This document shows positions 42,385 through 51,340 of a stretch of DNA of 64,000 bases, in pieces. The notes beneath the pieces are model-generated. The model saw only the letters and a program-made list of their open reading frames with translations, did not search any database and was not told the origin of the DNA. How positions within the stretch are numbered: position 1 is the first letter of the stretch; each line of letters opens with the position of its first letter. Source of the DNA: Silvimonas soli (lineage in GTDB: Bacteria > Pseudomonadota > Gammaproteobacteria > Burkholderiales > Chitinibacteraceae); contig NZ_CP106736.1 of assembly GCF_030035605.1 (NCBI RefSeq), positions 806,001-870,000 of the forward strand. Reading direction: 5' to 3'. The position numbers and the translations under genes were made by a program.

Positions 42385-44052
42385 GTGGCCCAATATGTAA
42401 TGTCCATGCTCCGCGTGAGCAAAATCGTTCCGCCCAAACGCCAGATCATCAAGGACATTTCCTTGAGCTTTTTCCCGGGTGCCAAGATCGGCCTGCTCGG
42501 TCTGAATGGCTCGGGTAAATCCACCGTCTTGCGGATTATGGCGGGTGCCGATAAAGAATTCGACGGCGAAGTACAGCATCTGGCCGGTGTGAAGATTGGC
42601 TATCTGGAACAAGAACCCAAGCTGGATGACAACGCCACCGTGCGCGAAGAAGTCGAAGGCGGCATGGGTGAAGTGATGGCTGCGCAAAAGCGGCTGGAAG
42701 AGGTCTACGCCGAATACGCTGAACCCGATGCTGACTTCGACAAGCTGGCCGAAGAACAAGCGCAACTGGAAGCCATTATCTCCGCCGGAGCGGGCGACAA
42801 TACCGCCCTGCAACTGGAACTGGCCGCCGACGCGCTGCGCCTGCCAGCGTGGGATGCCAAGATTGGCAACCTCTCCGGCGGTGAAAAACGCCGCGTGGCA
42901 CTGTGTAAATTGCTGCTGTCCAAGCCCGATATGCTGCTGCTGGACGAACCAACCAACCACCTGGATGCAGAATCGGTGGAATGGCTGGAGCAGTTCCTGG
43001 TACGCTTCCCCGGTACCGTGGTGGCCGTTACCCACGATCGCTACTTCCTCGATAACGCCGCCGAATGGATTCTGGAACTGGACCGCGGCCACGGCATTCC
43101 ATGGAAGGGCAACTACTCCAGCTGGCTGGAGCAAAAAGAAGCGCGTCTGGAAACCGAATCCAAGCAAGAAGGCGCCCGTATCAAGGCGATGAAGCAAGAG
43201 CTGGAATGGGTACGCCAGAACCCCAAGGGTCGTCAGGCCAAATCCAAGGCGCGGATTGCCCGCTTTGAAGAACTGTCCAGCTTTGAACACCAAAAGCGCA
43301 ACGAAACCCAGGAAATCTTTATTCCGGTCGCGGAACGTCTGGGCGACAAAGTTATCGAGTTCAAGGGTGTGTCCAAAGCCTTTGGCGACCGCCTGCTGAT
43401 CGACAACCTCACCTTCAACGCCCCGGCGGGTGCCATCGTCGGCATTATCGGCCCGAACGGTGCCGGTAAATCCACGCTGTTCAAGATGATCGCCGGTAAA
43501 GAACAACCGGATAGCGGTGAAGTCGATATCGGTTCCACCGTGCAAATGGCGTTCGTTGAACAAAGCCGCGAAGGCCTGGACAACGAAAAAACCGTGTTTG
43601 ACGATGTTTCTGGCGGTGCGGATTTGCTGACTGTGGGCAAATTTGAAATGAGCAGCCGTGCGTACTTGGGCCGCTTTAACTTCAAGGGTGGCGATCAGCA
43701 AAAGATGATCGGCAACCTGTCGGGTGGTGAGCGTGGCCGTCTGCATCTGGCCAAAACACTGCTCAAGGGCGGCAACGTATTGCTGCTGGATGAACCGTCT
43801 AACGATCTGGACGTGGAAACCCTGCGCGCGCTGGAAGACGCTCTGCTGGAATTTGCCGGCACCGCGTTTGTGATCTCCCACGATCGCTGGTTCCTTGACC
43901 GGATCGCCACGCACATTCTGGCGGCGGAAGGCGACAGCCAATGGACTTTCTTTGACGGCAACTATCAAGAATACGAAGCCGACAAACGCAAGCGTCTGGG
44001 TGAAGAAGGCGCCAAGCCAAAGCGGATTCGCTACAAGCCGGTAACGCGTTAA
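42385..44052 (+). CDS. ettA: Energy-dependent translational throttle ABC-F ATPase
   Basis: ABC-F protein that binds the ribosomal E site and gates the first steps of elongation according to ADP/ATP. GTG start at 42385 gives MAQYVMSMLRVSKIVPPKRQ, the exact family N-terminus, and 555 residues, the standard EttA length. Seen: Walker A GLNGSGKST (near 40) and GPNGAGKST (near 355), two LSGGE signatures, the Arm region between the first pair and the PtIM linker rich in Lys/Arg. A terminator follows. Confidence 0.96.
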   Translation: MAQYVMSMLRVSKIVPPKRQIIKDISLSFFPGAKIGLLGLNGSGKSTVLRIMAGADKEFDGEVQHLAGVKIGYLEQEPKLDDNATVREEVEGGMGEVMAAQKRLEEVYAEYAEPDADFDKLAEEQAQLEAIISAGAGDNTALQLELAADALRLPAWDAKIGNLSGGEKRRVALCKLLLSKPDMLLLDEPTNHLDAESVEWLEQFLVRFPGTVVAVTHDRYFLDNAAEWILELDRGHGIPWKGNYSSWLEQKEARLETESKQEGARIKAMKQELEWVRQNPKGRQAKSKARIARFEELSSFEHQKRNETQEIFIPVAERLGDKVIEFKGVSKAFGDRLLIDNLTFNAPAGAIVGIIGPNGAGKSTLFKMIAGKEQPDSGEVDIGSTVQMAFVEQSREGLDNEKTVFDDVSGGADLLTVGKFEMSSRAYLGRFNFKGGDQQKMIGNLSGGERGRLHLAKTLLKGGNVLLLDEPSNDLDVETLRALEDALLEFAGTAFVISHDRWFLDRIATHILAAEGDSQWTFFDGNYQEYEADKRKRLGEEGAKPKRIRYKPVTR

Positions 44053-44074
44053 GCGGGATTGGTGAATGGAAAAC

Positions 44075-44104
44075 AAACGGGAAGCTGCGGCTTCCCGTTT
44101 TTGT
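44075..44104 (+). terminator. Terminator after ettA
   Basis: AAACGGGAAG-ctgcgg-CTTCCCGTTTTTG, a 10-base perfect stem with T-run. Confidence 0.9.
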
Positions 44105-44186
44105 TGCACCCCCTAGCCCGAATGGGACCCACTCCTTGGGGGGGGCCCCCACAATGCCCCTGGATATCGCATTTGACAGTTGCAGC

Positions 44187-44288
44187 GGGGCAGTGAGAAT
44201 CCGGGGTGGCAACGCGTCAACAAGCCACCCAATATGATTTTGGCAAACATTGCCCCCGGATTCTCGCTCACGCTTCATCCGGGCTACA
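44187..44288. repeat. TAGCCCGGATG-type intergenic repeat (copy 1, degraded)
   Basis: The right end, CCCGGATTCTCGCTCACGC and then TTCATCCGGGCTAC (to 44286), is complementary to the left end's GTGAGAATCCGGGG (44193-44206). The left end lacks the outer TAGCCCGGATG part. An inner hairpin, GGGTGGC...GCCACCC (44204-44229), is present. The right end matches both arms of the 62.4 kb element. Confidence 0.65.
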
Positions 44289-44426
44289 TTTCTGCGTTGT
44301 CGCCGTCCACCAGCCATCCTGTGCATTGGACAAGCACAAAACCCGCACCAGTGGTATTGTGTCGCCCTTGTTGCGTATTAGCCTGCTAATACCTTGAATT
44401 TGCTTGAAATTTAAATGTGATCTGAA
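44289..44426. other. Region between ettA repeat and ykgJ gene
   Basis: No gene is seen. Earlier in the gap a G8C5 run lies at 44138-44150 with unknown meaning. Confidence 0.4.
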
Positions 44427-44834
44427 ATGGCCGCCGCCCCGTACAAAAAACTCATCCACGTCTCAACCCTGGAAAACCTGGACACCTGGGCCCGCTTTCG
44501 CCAGGCCATGTGTGTGGATTGCCAATCCGCCTGTTGCACCATGCCAGTCGAGGTGAAGCTGCCGGATCTGGTACGCATGGGCGTGGTTGATGCGTTTGAA
44601 GCAGAGCATGAAGCGCCCAAGAGCATTGCCAAGCGCCTGGAAAAAGCGCGGATTGTGGCGCATTTCAACTTCAAGCATGAGGTATTCACGCTGGCTCAAC
44701 GCGCCAGTGGCGATTGCATTTATCTGGATGCCGAAAGCCGCCTTTGCACCATTTATGACAAGCGCCCGAATACCTGTCGCAACCATCCAAAAATCGGCCC
44801 ACGCCCTGGTTTTTGCGCTTACAAGAATCGCTGA
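44427..44834 (+). CDS. YkgJ-family cysteine cluster protein
   Basis: A 135-residue protein of the YkgJ family (PF03692), putative zinc- or iron-binding. Eight-Cys pattern: CVDCQSACCTMP (residues 29-40), then CIYLDAESRLCTIYDKRPNTCRNHP, and a final Cys in GFCAYKNR. In this family the clusters are thought to bind metal; function unknown. It starts MAAAPYKKLIHVSTLEN. There are no operon partners closer than 130 bases. Confidence 0.85.
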   Translation: MAAAPYKKLIHVSTLENLDTWARFRQAMCVDCQSACCTMPVEVKLPDLVRMGVVDAFEAEHEAPKSIAKRLEKARIVAHFNFKHEVFTLAQRASGDCIYLDAESRLCTIYDKRPNTCRNHPKIGPRPGFCAYKNR

Positions 44835-44965
44835 TCGTCGCTGATCAGCCCTGCGCCGCGTTCTCACCATTGTCATAAAGTCTTCATACAATGGTCGCGC
44901 CGCTGGCGTGCATCCTGGCGTTAGCTGGCATTCAGTCAGCCCACGTTTGCCAGGAACTGCGTCAG

Positions 44966-45862
44966 ATGAGCGTTACCGTGCCCTTCCCTAATCCAGTGCG
45001 TGACTGGATTGTCAGTAACCTGCAGCGCGGCTGTACTGTGCCCGATGTCGTGGCCGAACTGCGCACCAACAATGTTTCGCCAGACCTGGCGCAAGCCATG
45101 GTCGCCAGCGTGGCTCATGCCTTAACCACACGTTCGCCGCTGCCTGACGGACAACTCGTGCTGCACGAGCCTGCTGTTAGCTATGTGGCTGATCCGAGTC
45201 GGTTACGCGGGGGATCGGTGTTGCATTGCGTTGATCGCGATATCCACGTGCTTGCGCGCATGGAAAAACCAACTGCGGCGTTACTGGGTAATGTGATCAG
45301 CATTCGCGAATGCGAACAACTAATTGAACTGGCACGCCCGCGTTTACGACCCTCCACCGTGGTCGATCCGGCAACCGGCAAAGATGTGGTGGCCGATCAC
45401 CGCAGCAGCGAAGGCATGTTTTTCCGGTTGCTGGAAACGCCCTTGCTGGAAAAGCTGGATCGGCGCGTGGCGGCCCTGACTGGTTTGCCGGTGGAAAACG
45501 GCGAGGGATTCCAGATTCTGCATTACCCGGCCGGCGCGGGTAGCACGCCGCATTTTGACTTTCTGCAGCCGACCAATGTCGCCAACAGCGAATCGATTGC
45601 CCGCAGCGGCCAGCGCATCAGCACGCTGGTGATCTACCTGAACGATGTGCTGGCAGGCGGCGAAACCACCTTCCCGCAAGCAGGCTGGTCAATCTCGCCG
45701 CAGCAAGGCAACGCCATCTATTTTGAATACTGCAATCGCCACGGCCAGACCGATCCGGCATCACTGCATGCTGGCGGCCCGGTGCTCAAGGGCGAAAAGT
45801 GGGTGGCGACCAAGTGGATTCGGGAGCGCAAATTCGTGCCGCGCTCGGCGGTCATGGGTTGA
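44966..45862 (+). CDS. 2-oxoglutarate/Fe(II) oxygenase, prolyl 4-hydroxylase type
   Basis: A 298-residue protein with a C-terminal double-stranded beta-helix oxygenase domain (about 100-290). The iron triad is His196-x-Asp198 in TPHFDF and His268 in ASLHAG; Lys278 in KGEKWVATKWIRE binds 2-oxoglutarate. The pattern is that of bacterial P4H homologues (P4Hc domain). The N-terminal 95 residues form a separate small helical domain. The ATG at 44966 (AGGAAC about 10 bases upstream) is chosen; the frame to 44891 is likely leader. Substrate unknown. Confidence 0.88.
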   Translation: MSVTVPFPNPVRDWIVSNLQRGCTVPDVVAELRTNNVSPDLAQAMVASVAHALTTRSPLPDGQLVLHEPAVSYVADPSRLRGGSVLHCVDRDIHVLARMEKPTAALLGNVISIRECEQLIELARPRLRPSTVVDPATGKDVVADHRSSEGMFFRLLETPLLEKLDRRVAALTGLPVENGEGFQILHYPAGAGSTPHFDFLQPTNVANSESIARSGQRISTLVIYLNDVLAGGETTFPQAGWSISPQQGNAIYFEYCNRHGQTDPASLHAGGPVLKGEKWVATKWIRERKFVPRSAVMG

Positions 45863-45924
45863 GGGCTGACCCAACCCGGTTTGCGCGCCAGCCAGCGTAA
45901 CTGGCATGCGCGCGCCCGCGTCGA

Positions 45925-46590
45925 TTACATCAGATCGTTAGCGATCCAGCCTTTGTCGGTCAAGGTGAACGCCTCTTTCAGCTGCATCTGCCCGTCACCG
46001 GCAATCAACCGTGCCACCATGGGGAACACCCGCTGCGCCTCCGGATCACGCGCCCACGGGGCCGGATCAATCTTGTAGGTGTAGGTCACCGCGGTGGTTT
46101 TGCGGCCATTGTCGTCACGCGGCGGCTCCCAACCGACGATCTGGTTCAGGCTTAATGTCGCCGCGCAGAAATCGCCGTGATGCGTCACTTTGCTGCCGTC
46201 AGATGTCTGGCTGATCATGTCTTGCTTCAGAAAATACTTCTGCCCTTCTGGCGTGAGCGAATAACGCTTGCCCGGCAAGACGCCGGATTTATCCTCACCG
46301 GTGTATTTGATGGTTACATCCGACGCACTGACCAGTCCCAGTTTTTGCAGCACCGGCATTTGCAGGGCATTGCGTCCGCCAATTGCAAACTCAGCCTGAG
46401 TCACCTCAACGGGCCAGGTGTATTTGGCCAGGCACAGGTGCCCTTTCTGCGCCAGATATGCTTGCATGCCTTTGCTGAACGTCTCGGCAGTGGGTTCGGT
46501 CGATTGCTTGTTGTTGCACGCGGCCAGGGTCAGCATGCCAGTTAGCGTAGCCAGGCCGATTAGCGCTTTGCTCAGTGGTTTCAGATTCAT
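45925..46590 (-). CDS. Predicted lipoprotein of unknown function
   Basis: From the ATG at 46590 it is 221 residues; ATGs at 46605 and 46617 are also in frame and no ribosome site decides. Signal LIGLATLTGMLTLAACNN has a lipobox LAAC. The mature protein has two further Cys (HLCLAKY and GDFCAATL) and a winged-helix-like stretch, VLQKLGLVSASD...YSLTPEGQKYF. I do not recognise a named family. It stands alone between the P4H gene and the peroxidase unit. Confidence 0.7.
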   Translation of the reverse strand: MNLKPLSKALIGLATLTGMLTLAACNNKQSTEPTAETFSKGMQAYLAQKGHLCLAKYTWPVEVTQAEFAIGGRNALQMPVLQKLGLVSASDVTIKYTGEDKSGVLPGKRYSLTPEGQKYFLKQDMISQTSDGSKVTHHGDFCAATLSLNQIVGWEPPRDDNGRKTTAVTYTYKIDPAPWARDPEAQRVFPMVARLIAGDGQMQLKEAFTLTDKGWIANDLM

Positions 46591-46632
46591 TGTTTTCACT
46601 TTCATGGCAGTGATCATGTTCAGTTATCCGGT

Positions 46633-46676
46633 GCCGCTCATTCATTTCCTTGAACTACGAGAACTGAATGAGCGGC
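46633..46676. promoter_or_regulatory. 12-bp perfect inverted repeat
   Basis: GCCGCTCATTCA (46633-46644) and TGAATGAGCGGC (46665-46676). It lies between the lipoprotein start and the end of the peroxidase gene on the same strand, so it may end the peroxidase transcript, though no T-run follows. Confidence 0.5.
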
Positions 46677-46719
46677 CGGTTTTTGCAGTTTTCCCGACTT
46701 CCCGATCTGCACTAGATGA

Positions 46720-48108
46720 CTAGTTCACGCAGGTGCCGGATGTTGGTGCATTGGCCGGTGGCTTGTAGCCGTCGGTCAAGGTGTTCAGGAAGCAGATCAA
46801 GTCCGACATCTGTGCCTCGGTCATGGGTGGCGTGGAACCCGCGGCGCGGCCATCCAGCGGCATTTGCGTGTCGATATTCACGTGATACGCCGTCGGCAGA
46901 TCGTTGTACTTCTGCACGGTGCCGCCGGTGTATTGCGTGGTAATCAGGCCATAAGTCGGGAAGTTGGCGTCTGGCGTGGCTTTGGGCGTACCGCCGACGG
47001 TGGGGTACCAGATTTCCGGATTGGTATCGCGCGTGTTGTAAAAGCGCACGACCTGATTCAGCGTATGGATCACACCGTTATGGAAGAACGACCCGCGCGT
47101 TGCCACATTGCGCAGTGTTGGTGCTTTGAACAAACCGCAAAACGCGTTGGCTGCACCGGGTGCTGTGGGCAGGTGATCGGTGCGCAACGGGCCGCAGATA
47201 CCCATATCAGAATAATTCGGGTCCTGGTTGGCCGGGATCGCCATATTGCGCGGCAGGCTGATGCCTTCATAAGAGAAATCGGTAAACAGCGCACTGCTGC
47301 CGTTCAACCCTGCGCCCTGGTAATGGCATGATGCACAGTTGCCGGTACCGGCGTCGGTGAACACTTGCAGACCACGCAATTCGGCTGCGCTCAGCGCGCC
47401 ACCAATCTTGTTACCCGCCCACAAATCGAACTTGCTGGAATACGGATGAAAACTCACATCTTCCAGTTGATAGGCCTGCAACGCTGCCCGGATATTGGCA
47501 AACGCGGCATTGGTATCGGCAAAGGCATTGGCACCAAACGCCTGCAAGAACAGCGGGGCATAGGCTGCCGCTTTGACTTTGGCGACCACATCAGCCGGTG
47601 ACGCGTTGGCCATTTCGTTGGCGGACAACAGCGGTATGCTGGTCTGATCCGCCAGCGTTGCTGCGCGGCCGTCCCACGTCAAACCACCGCCAGGACCGGG
47701 CACGCTCACGCCGTCCGGGTTGTCCAGCAGATCGGCATACGGCGGAATATTGTCTTTGTAGCGCAATGACGGCACCGCGCGAGTACCCGCTTGCAGCAGA
47801 TCACTGCCACCAAGCTGCACCGCCAGATTGTTGGGCGGGCCATAAGCATAATTGGGATCGTGGCAGGTGGCGCAGGCCATCTTGCCCGAACCGGACAGCG
47901 TTGCATCAAAGAACAGTTTGTCACCCACTTGTGCCGCCAGGCTCAACGGTGCCGAGGCCGAACTGGGGCTCGGTGCACTGGTTGGCGTTGGTGTGGGCGT
48001 AGGCGTTGGTGTCGTCACATTGGCAGAGCTGTCGTTGCCACTACCGCCGCCACATGCGGCGACGATCAGCGGTAAAACACACAGCGCTAACCGGAAATAC
48101 TCTCGCAT
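46720..48108 (-). CDS. Di-haem cytochrome c peroxidase family lipoprotein
   Basis: A 462-residue protein with a lipobox (VAAC19), a Thr/Pro repeat linker PTPTPTPTPT (34-43), then two haem c motifs: CATCH (79-83) and CASCH near 250. The domains match CcpA/MauG-type peroxidases: KLFFDATLSGSGKMACATCHDP, RAVPSLRY, FKAPTLRNVATRGSFFHNG. It would be anchored outside the cytoplasm and reduce peroxide or act as an oxidase. It follows the phosphoesterase gene by 134 bases with hairpins between. Confidence 0.9.
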   Translation of the reverse strand: MREYFRLALCVLPLIVAACGGGSGNDSSANVTTPTPTPTPTPTSAPSPSSASAPLSLAAQVGDKLFFDATLSGSGKMACATCHDPNYAYGPPNNLAVQLGGSDLLQAGTRAVPSLRYKDNIPPYADLLDNPDGVSVPGPGGGLTWDGRAATLADQTSIPLLSANEMANASPADVVAKVKAAAYAPLFLQAFGANAFADTNAAFANIRAALQAYQLEDVSFHPYSSKFDLWAGNKIGGALSAAELRGLQVFTDAGTGNCASCHYQGAGLNGSSALFTDFSYEGISLPRNMAIPANQDPNYSDMGICGPLRTDHLPTAPGAANAFCGLFKAPTLRNVATRGSFFHNGVIHTLNQVVRFYNTRDTNPEIWYPTVGGTPKATPDANFPTYGLITTQYTGGTVQKYNDLPTAYHVNIDTQMPLDGRAAGSTPPMTEAQMSDLICFLNTLTDGYKPPANAPTSGTCVN

Positions 48109-48172
48109 TTTCAGAACCTCGGTTGCACCTGCGCGACTGGTCTTCGCCAGCCCGCGCTGGTGACAATAAATC

Positions 48173-48223
48173 CGGGGAAACCATTCATGGTCTCCCCGTT
48201 TTGCTACGGGCGGTATTCAGCCC
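48173..48223 (-). promoter_or_regulatory. Two hairpins between phosphoesterase and peroxidase genes
   Basis: CGGGGA-aaCCATtcATGGtc-TCCCCG at 48173-48198 and ACGGGC-ggtattca-GCCCGT at 48204-48223. On the coding (minus) strand no T-run follows, so read-through or processing is more likely than a stop. Confidence 0.5.
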
Positions 48224-48242
48224 GTGATGAGATGACGCACTG

Positions 48243-50528
48243 TTATTTCACCGCCCACACACCGGCCTGGGTGGCATCCGGACCTACTTGCGGAGTCAGT
48301 GTCTGGGTGTCCGACGACTGTTTCTGCGTGTAGGTGGCTGGAATCACGTAGGCATGATTCATTGGACGAACCGAATCGAAGTGGGTGTCTGCGCTGCCTG
48401 CGTATTCCGGCAAATTCAGGATGTTGTTCGCGATGAACTTCTCGGTGTACTTGGAGCGGTTCATGTACGAAGCATCATTGGCCGGATCTGCCAGCTGGAA
48501 CATGTCTTGCAGCGTACGTACGAATGAGAAATGGCTGTACGGATCGCTATCCTTGATCCCCTTCGGTGCGTTTGGCTGGTTGGTCAACACCGCAAAAATA
48601 CTTTCGCCATGACCGCGATTGCCCTTGGCGTAGTTATTGACGGAGGTGTCTTGCGACCAGGTGCCATCGGCGTTTTGCTTGAGCGGAGTGGCAACGGTGC
48701 TGTTGGAAACGTTCCAGCCGCAGCAAGAGTTAAAGCCGGAGGTTGCCGTGCCTTCATCAAACATCAGCACAATCGCTACCCGTTTCTGACGATTAGCCCA
48801 CAGCGGCGAGGCTTGAATCTTCTTCACCAGTGCATCTACATAGTTATCGCCACGGGTGATGATGTTGTTGCCGCTGCTGCAATCGCTGGCCGTACCACTT
48901 GGCGTACCTGGCACGCTGATCGAGTGCATGTCATCACACTGGTCCGGCATGATGAAGTTGATCTGGCCCACTGCGCCGGACTGCAAATCGGCACCGAACT
49001 GATCGACTACGTAGTTGGCTGGCACGGCATATTTTTTGCCGTTGAGTAAATTGGCATCCCACTGCCCGCCACCCAGCGTGCGGTTGCTGAATTTCCATTC
49101 AGGCGCGCTACGCACGTTTTGGTAAGCCATGCCCGGGTGGTGTTTGGTTTTGTACAAACCAGCCGGCATTGGCAGCACCAGACCCGGTGTACCGATTTGC
49201 GTGGCATTGCCACCCAGCGTGCCCGGCGCGTAGACGTTATCCGTTGCGGTCACAGCAGCATCGGCCACGCCGTCAGTCCGAAAGTCCTGACCCGGGTTCA
49301 TCGACTCGCTGTAAGTGCGCCACTGCAGACCCTTGGCGGTCAGCGCATTGAACAGATTCGGCTTGCCCACGATATTGTGGTTAACCGCAGCAGTCTGTGT
49401 ACAGGTGGTGGTAAACGGCGAGGAAGCCAGACCTGGCTGGGTGTTGTCCGGTACTGGCAAATCTTGCACGGCGTTGGCGCCGGTTGCATCGCAGTTCCAT
49501 TGGCTGTCGTCGCTAATACCGAAGTCATCAGCGCCGCCCAGTGCGGTGTAGTTCGGCTCGCTCGGGTTGCCCGTTGCAAAGTAGCTGGTGAACTGGTTGC
49601 CGGCCTGCAGATAGCCATTGATCTTGGGTGCGTATGCCGAGCCCAGGATCGTGGTGGTGCCTTTGTTTTCCAGCATCACGATAAACACGCTGTCGTAACG
49701 CGGGATGCCTTCCACATTGAAAGCCGCTTGCTGCGCTTGCAGGAAAGTGATCGGCGTCCGGGTATCGGCAGTGGTCGCTGTTGCGGGCGTTACGTGCGCC
49801 AGACCCGTCAGCTCAGGATTACCACCAGCTACCGCCAGTGCATCCGGATACAGTTCTTTGCTATCAAACTTCTTGGTGGCGTAAGCAAAGCGGTTGTACA
49901 GCGCGTTGGCTTCTTGCAGCAGTGCAGTCTGGGCAGTGCCAGTCACAGTGGTGACGTCAGACAACAGTTGGGCTGCGGTAACGCCAACGCGAGTCGCCAG
50001 ATTGGCTTTCTCGGTCTGGTAGTCGGTGCTGTTGGCTTCCACCATGCGCTGGATTTCGCTGGACATCGGGCTAACCACCACGGTACCGGTGGATTGCTCG
50101 GTCACTTGCGCAGCCGAAGCGCGAAGAATGATGTGGCTGCCCGTGGCCTTGCTATTGGCAGTGTTGACAGCTGTGGCGCTGACATCGGCAATGATCGCGC
50201 CCATGCCGGCCATTGGCAGGGCGAAGTGGCCCGTGCTGTCGGTCGTTACCGGGTTTTCGCTGGCGTCGCAAATACCGTTGTTGTTGCTGTCATAACAAAC
50301 GGTGGCGCCCTGGTAATAGCCGGCCTGGATGGTCGGGGTTGTTGCGCTGCCGGAAACCAGCAAACTGCTGTTTACCACACCGTGCAGCATGGCGGCTGTC
50401 GGGGCAGGAGTCGGCGTAGGCGTAGTGGAGCTGGAGCTGGAATCGCCACCACCACAGCCGGCCAGTACACAGGCGGCGGCAATCGCGGTAAGGGATGAAG
50501 TCAGACTGATATGTTGGAGCGTTGACAC
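48243..50528 (-). CDS. Secreted phosphoesterase (AcpA/phospholipase C type) lipoprotein
   Basis: A 761-residue protein of the phosphoesterase family PF04185 (acid phosphatase / phospholipase C). GTG start at 50528 is chosen because GGGAGG lies 5 bases before it and a lipoprotein signal follows (VLAGC25). The frame to 50711 has no signal. A Ser/Thr/Pro linker leads to an Ig-like or carboxypeptidase-regulatory-like segment (about 45-120). The catalytic domain starts RYDSVFIVMLENKGTTTILG near 270 and shows FIMPDQCDDMHS and VLMFDEG, metal-site motifs of the family. Substrate unknown. Confidence 0.88.
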   Translation of the reverse strand: MSTLQHISLTSSLTAIAAACVLAGCGGGDSSSSSTTPTPTPAPTAAMLHGVVNSSLLVSGSATTPTIQAGYYQGATVCYDSNNNGICDASENPVTTDSTGHFALPMAGMGAIIADVSATAVNTANSKATGSHIILRASAAQVTEQSTGTVVVSPMSSEIQRMVEANSTDYQTEKANLATRVGVTAAQLLSDVTTVTGTAQTALLQEANALYNRFAYATKKFDSKELYPDALAVAGGNPELTGLAHVTPATATTADTRTPITFLQAQQAAFNVEGIPRYDSVFIVMLENKGTTTILGSAYAPKINGYLQAGNQFTSYFATGNPSEPNYTALGGADDFGISDDSQWNCDATGANAVQDLPVPDNTQPGLASSPFTTTCTQTAAVNHNIVGKPNLFNALTAKGLQWRTYSESMNPGQDFRTDGVADAAVTATDNVYAPGTLGGNATQIGTPGLVLPMPAGLYKTKHHPGMAYQNVRSAPEWKFSNRTLGGGQWDANLLNGKKYAVPANYVVDQFGADLQSGAVGQINFIMPDQCDDMHSISVPGTPSGTASDCSSGNNIITRGDNYVDALVKKIQASPLWANRQKRVAIVLMFDEGTATSGFNSCCGWNVSNSTVATPLKQNADGTWSQDTSVNNYAKGNRGHGESIFAVLTNQPNAPKGIKDSDPYSHFSFVRTLQDMFQLADPANDASYMNRSKYTEKFIANNILNLPEYAGSADTHFDSVRPMNHAYVIPATYTQKQSSDTQTLTPQVGPDATQAGVWAVK

Positions 50529-50709
50529 TGGAACCTCCCGAGGATGATTTCGTTTTGTGTGACCGGCGCAGTGGCTTGACTGCCAATGCAGTCGGTCTTT
50601 GAAAAACGGGGCAATCCTAGGGAGCGAACATGAAGAAAGCGTGACGCTACGTTCTGATACAACACACTTACATGAACTTTTTTTTATTCTGTAAACCAGA
50701 TAAAAACTC
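50529..50709. other. Promoter region of the phosphoesterase gene
   Basis: No gene. On the minus strand GCGTCAC-gctt-TCTTCAT (about 50626-50643) faintly resembles two Pho-box half-sites with 4-base spacing. The match is weak (4 of 7 each). Confidence 0.3.
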
Positions 50710-50745
50710 ATGCGTTAAACGGATATTTATATTCGTTTAACGCAT
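50710..50745. repeat. 36-base near-perfect palindrome
   Basis: ATGCGTTAAACG (50710-50721) and CGTTTAACGCAT (50734-50745) are exact complements, and the inner 12 bases also pair apart from one G-T. The palindrome lies about 180-217 bases upstream of the phosphoesterase GTG. Confidence 0.8.
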
Positions 50746-50814
50746 TTCCGCTGCAACAAATCGGAAACAGAAGCTTCACATAGCAACTTGTAAAAATTTA
50801 TGTCCGTTTCCCAC

Positions 50815-50854
50815 AACGCAAACGCCCGAAGAAAATTCCTTCGGGCGTTTGCGC
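50815..50854. terminator. Strong hairpin in the tRNA-phosphoesterase gap
   Basis: AACGCAAACGCCCGAA-gaaaattcc-TTCGGGCGTTTGCG, a 14-16 base stem. It lies downstream of the tRNA operon terminator and may be a back-up stop; neither side has a good T-run. Confidence 0.55.
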
Positions 50855-50929
50855 TTGAATGGGGCTTGCTTACGTGGCGCAGTCTCAACGAGAGAAAGCC
50901 AATTCTTGCCCCCAGAGGCCAAAAACAAA

Positions 50930-50957
50930 AAAGCGCTTGGTTTGCACCAGGCGCTTT
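50930..50957 (-). terminator. Terminator of the tRNA operon
   Basis: AAAGCGC / GCGCTTT stem with inner CCTGG/CCAAG pairing around TGCAAA. On the minus strand it ends in six T. It lies about 115 bases past the last tRNA. Confidence 0.75.
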
Positions 50958-51071
50958 ATTTAAGTACTTCAACCAACTCTAATTGTAACAACGCAATCCG
51001 GAGATTGTTTTTGTTTTGCTGCGGACCGCAAGTCATACCAGCGTACGCTGAACTTGCGATGCCATGAATTC

Positions 51072-51147
51072 TGGCGTCCCCACGGGGAGTCGAACCCCGG
51101 TCGTCGCCGTGAAAGGGCGGTGTCCTAGGCCTCTAGACGATGGGGAC
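51072..51147 (-). tRNA. tRNA-Glu (anticodon TTC), copy 2
   Basis: Minus-strand sequence GTCCCCATCGTCTAGAGGCC..., anticodon loop CTTTCAC giving TTC, T-arm GGTTCGACTCC, acceptor GTCCCC/GGGGAC and an encoded CCA. It is 76 bases and the same as the copy at 51341. Confidence 0.96.
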
Positions 51148-51199
51148 AAGGATGAAACTGAACTGCGTGTGTTTTCGGTTTTGGATTAGCAAGAAGAAA

Positions 51200-51276
51200 T
51201 GGTGCGCCCGGAGCGATTCGAACGCCCGACCCTCTGGTTCGTAGCCAGATACTCTATCCAACTGAGCTACGGGCGC
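51200..51276 (-). tRNA. tRNA-Arg (anticodon ACG)
   Basis: Minus-strand GCGCCCGTAGCTCAGTTGG..., anticodon loop CTACGAA giving ACG (deaminated to ICG), T-arm GTTCGAATC, acceptor pair GCGCCCG/CGGGCGC and encoded CCA. 77 bases. Confidence 0.96.
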
Positions 51277-51340
51277 ACTGTAACTTCACAACTAACAACA
51301 GACCTGCCAACAACTTTACTACCAACACCACTGGGAATGG

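Noticed and set aside
42367..44109. 580-codon minus-strand open frame opposite ettA
   Set aside because: It is wholly antisense to a clearly conserved gene and its translation is low-complexity with no family motifs; the frame is open because of codon bias on the other strand.
50626..50643. Pho box before the phosphoesterase gene
   Set aside because: Half-sites match the consensus at only about 4 of 7 positions each; too weak to claim as a regulatory site, mentioned only within the region entry.
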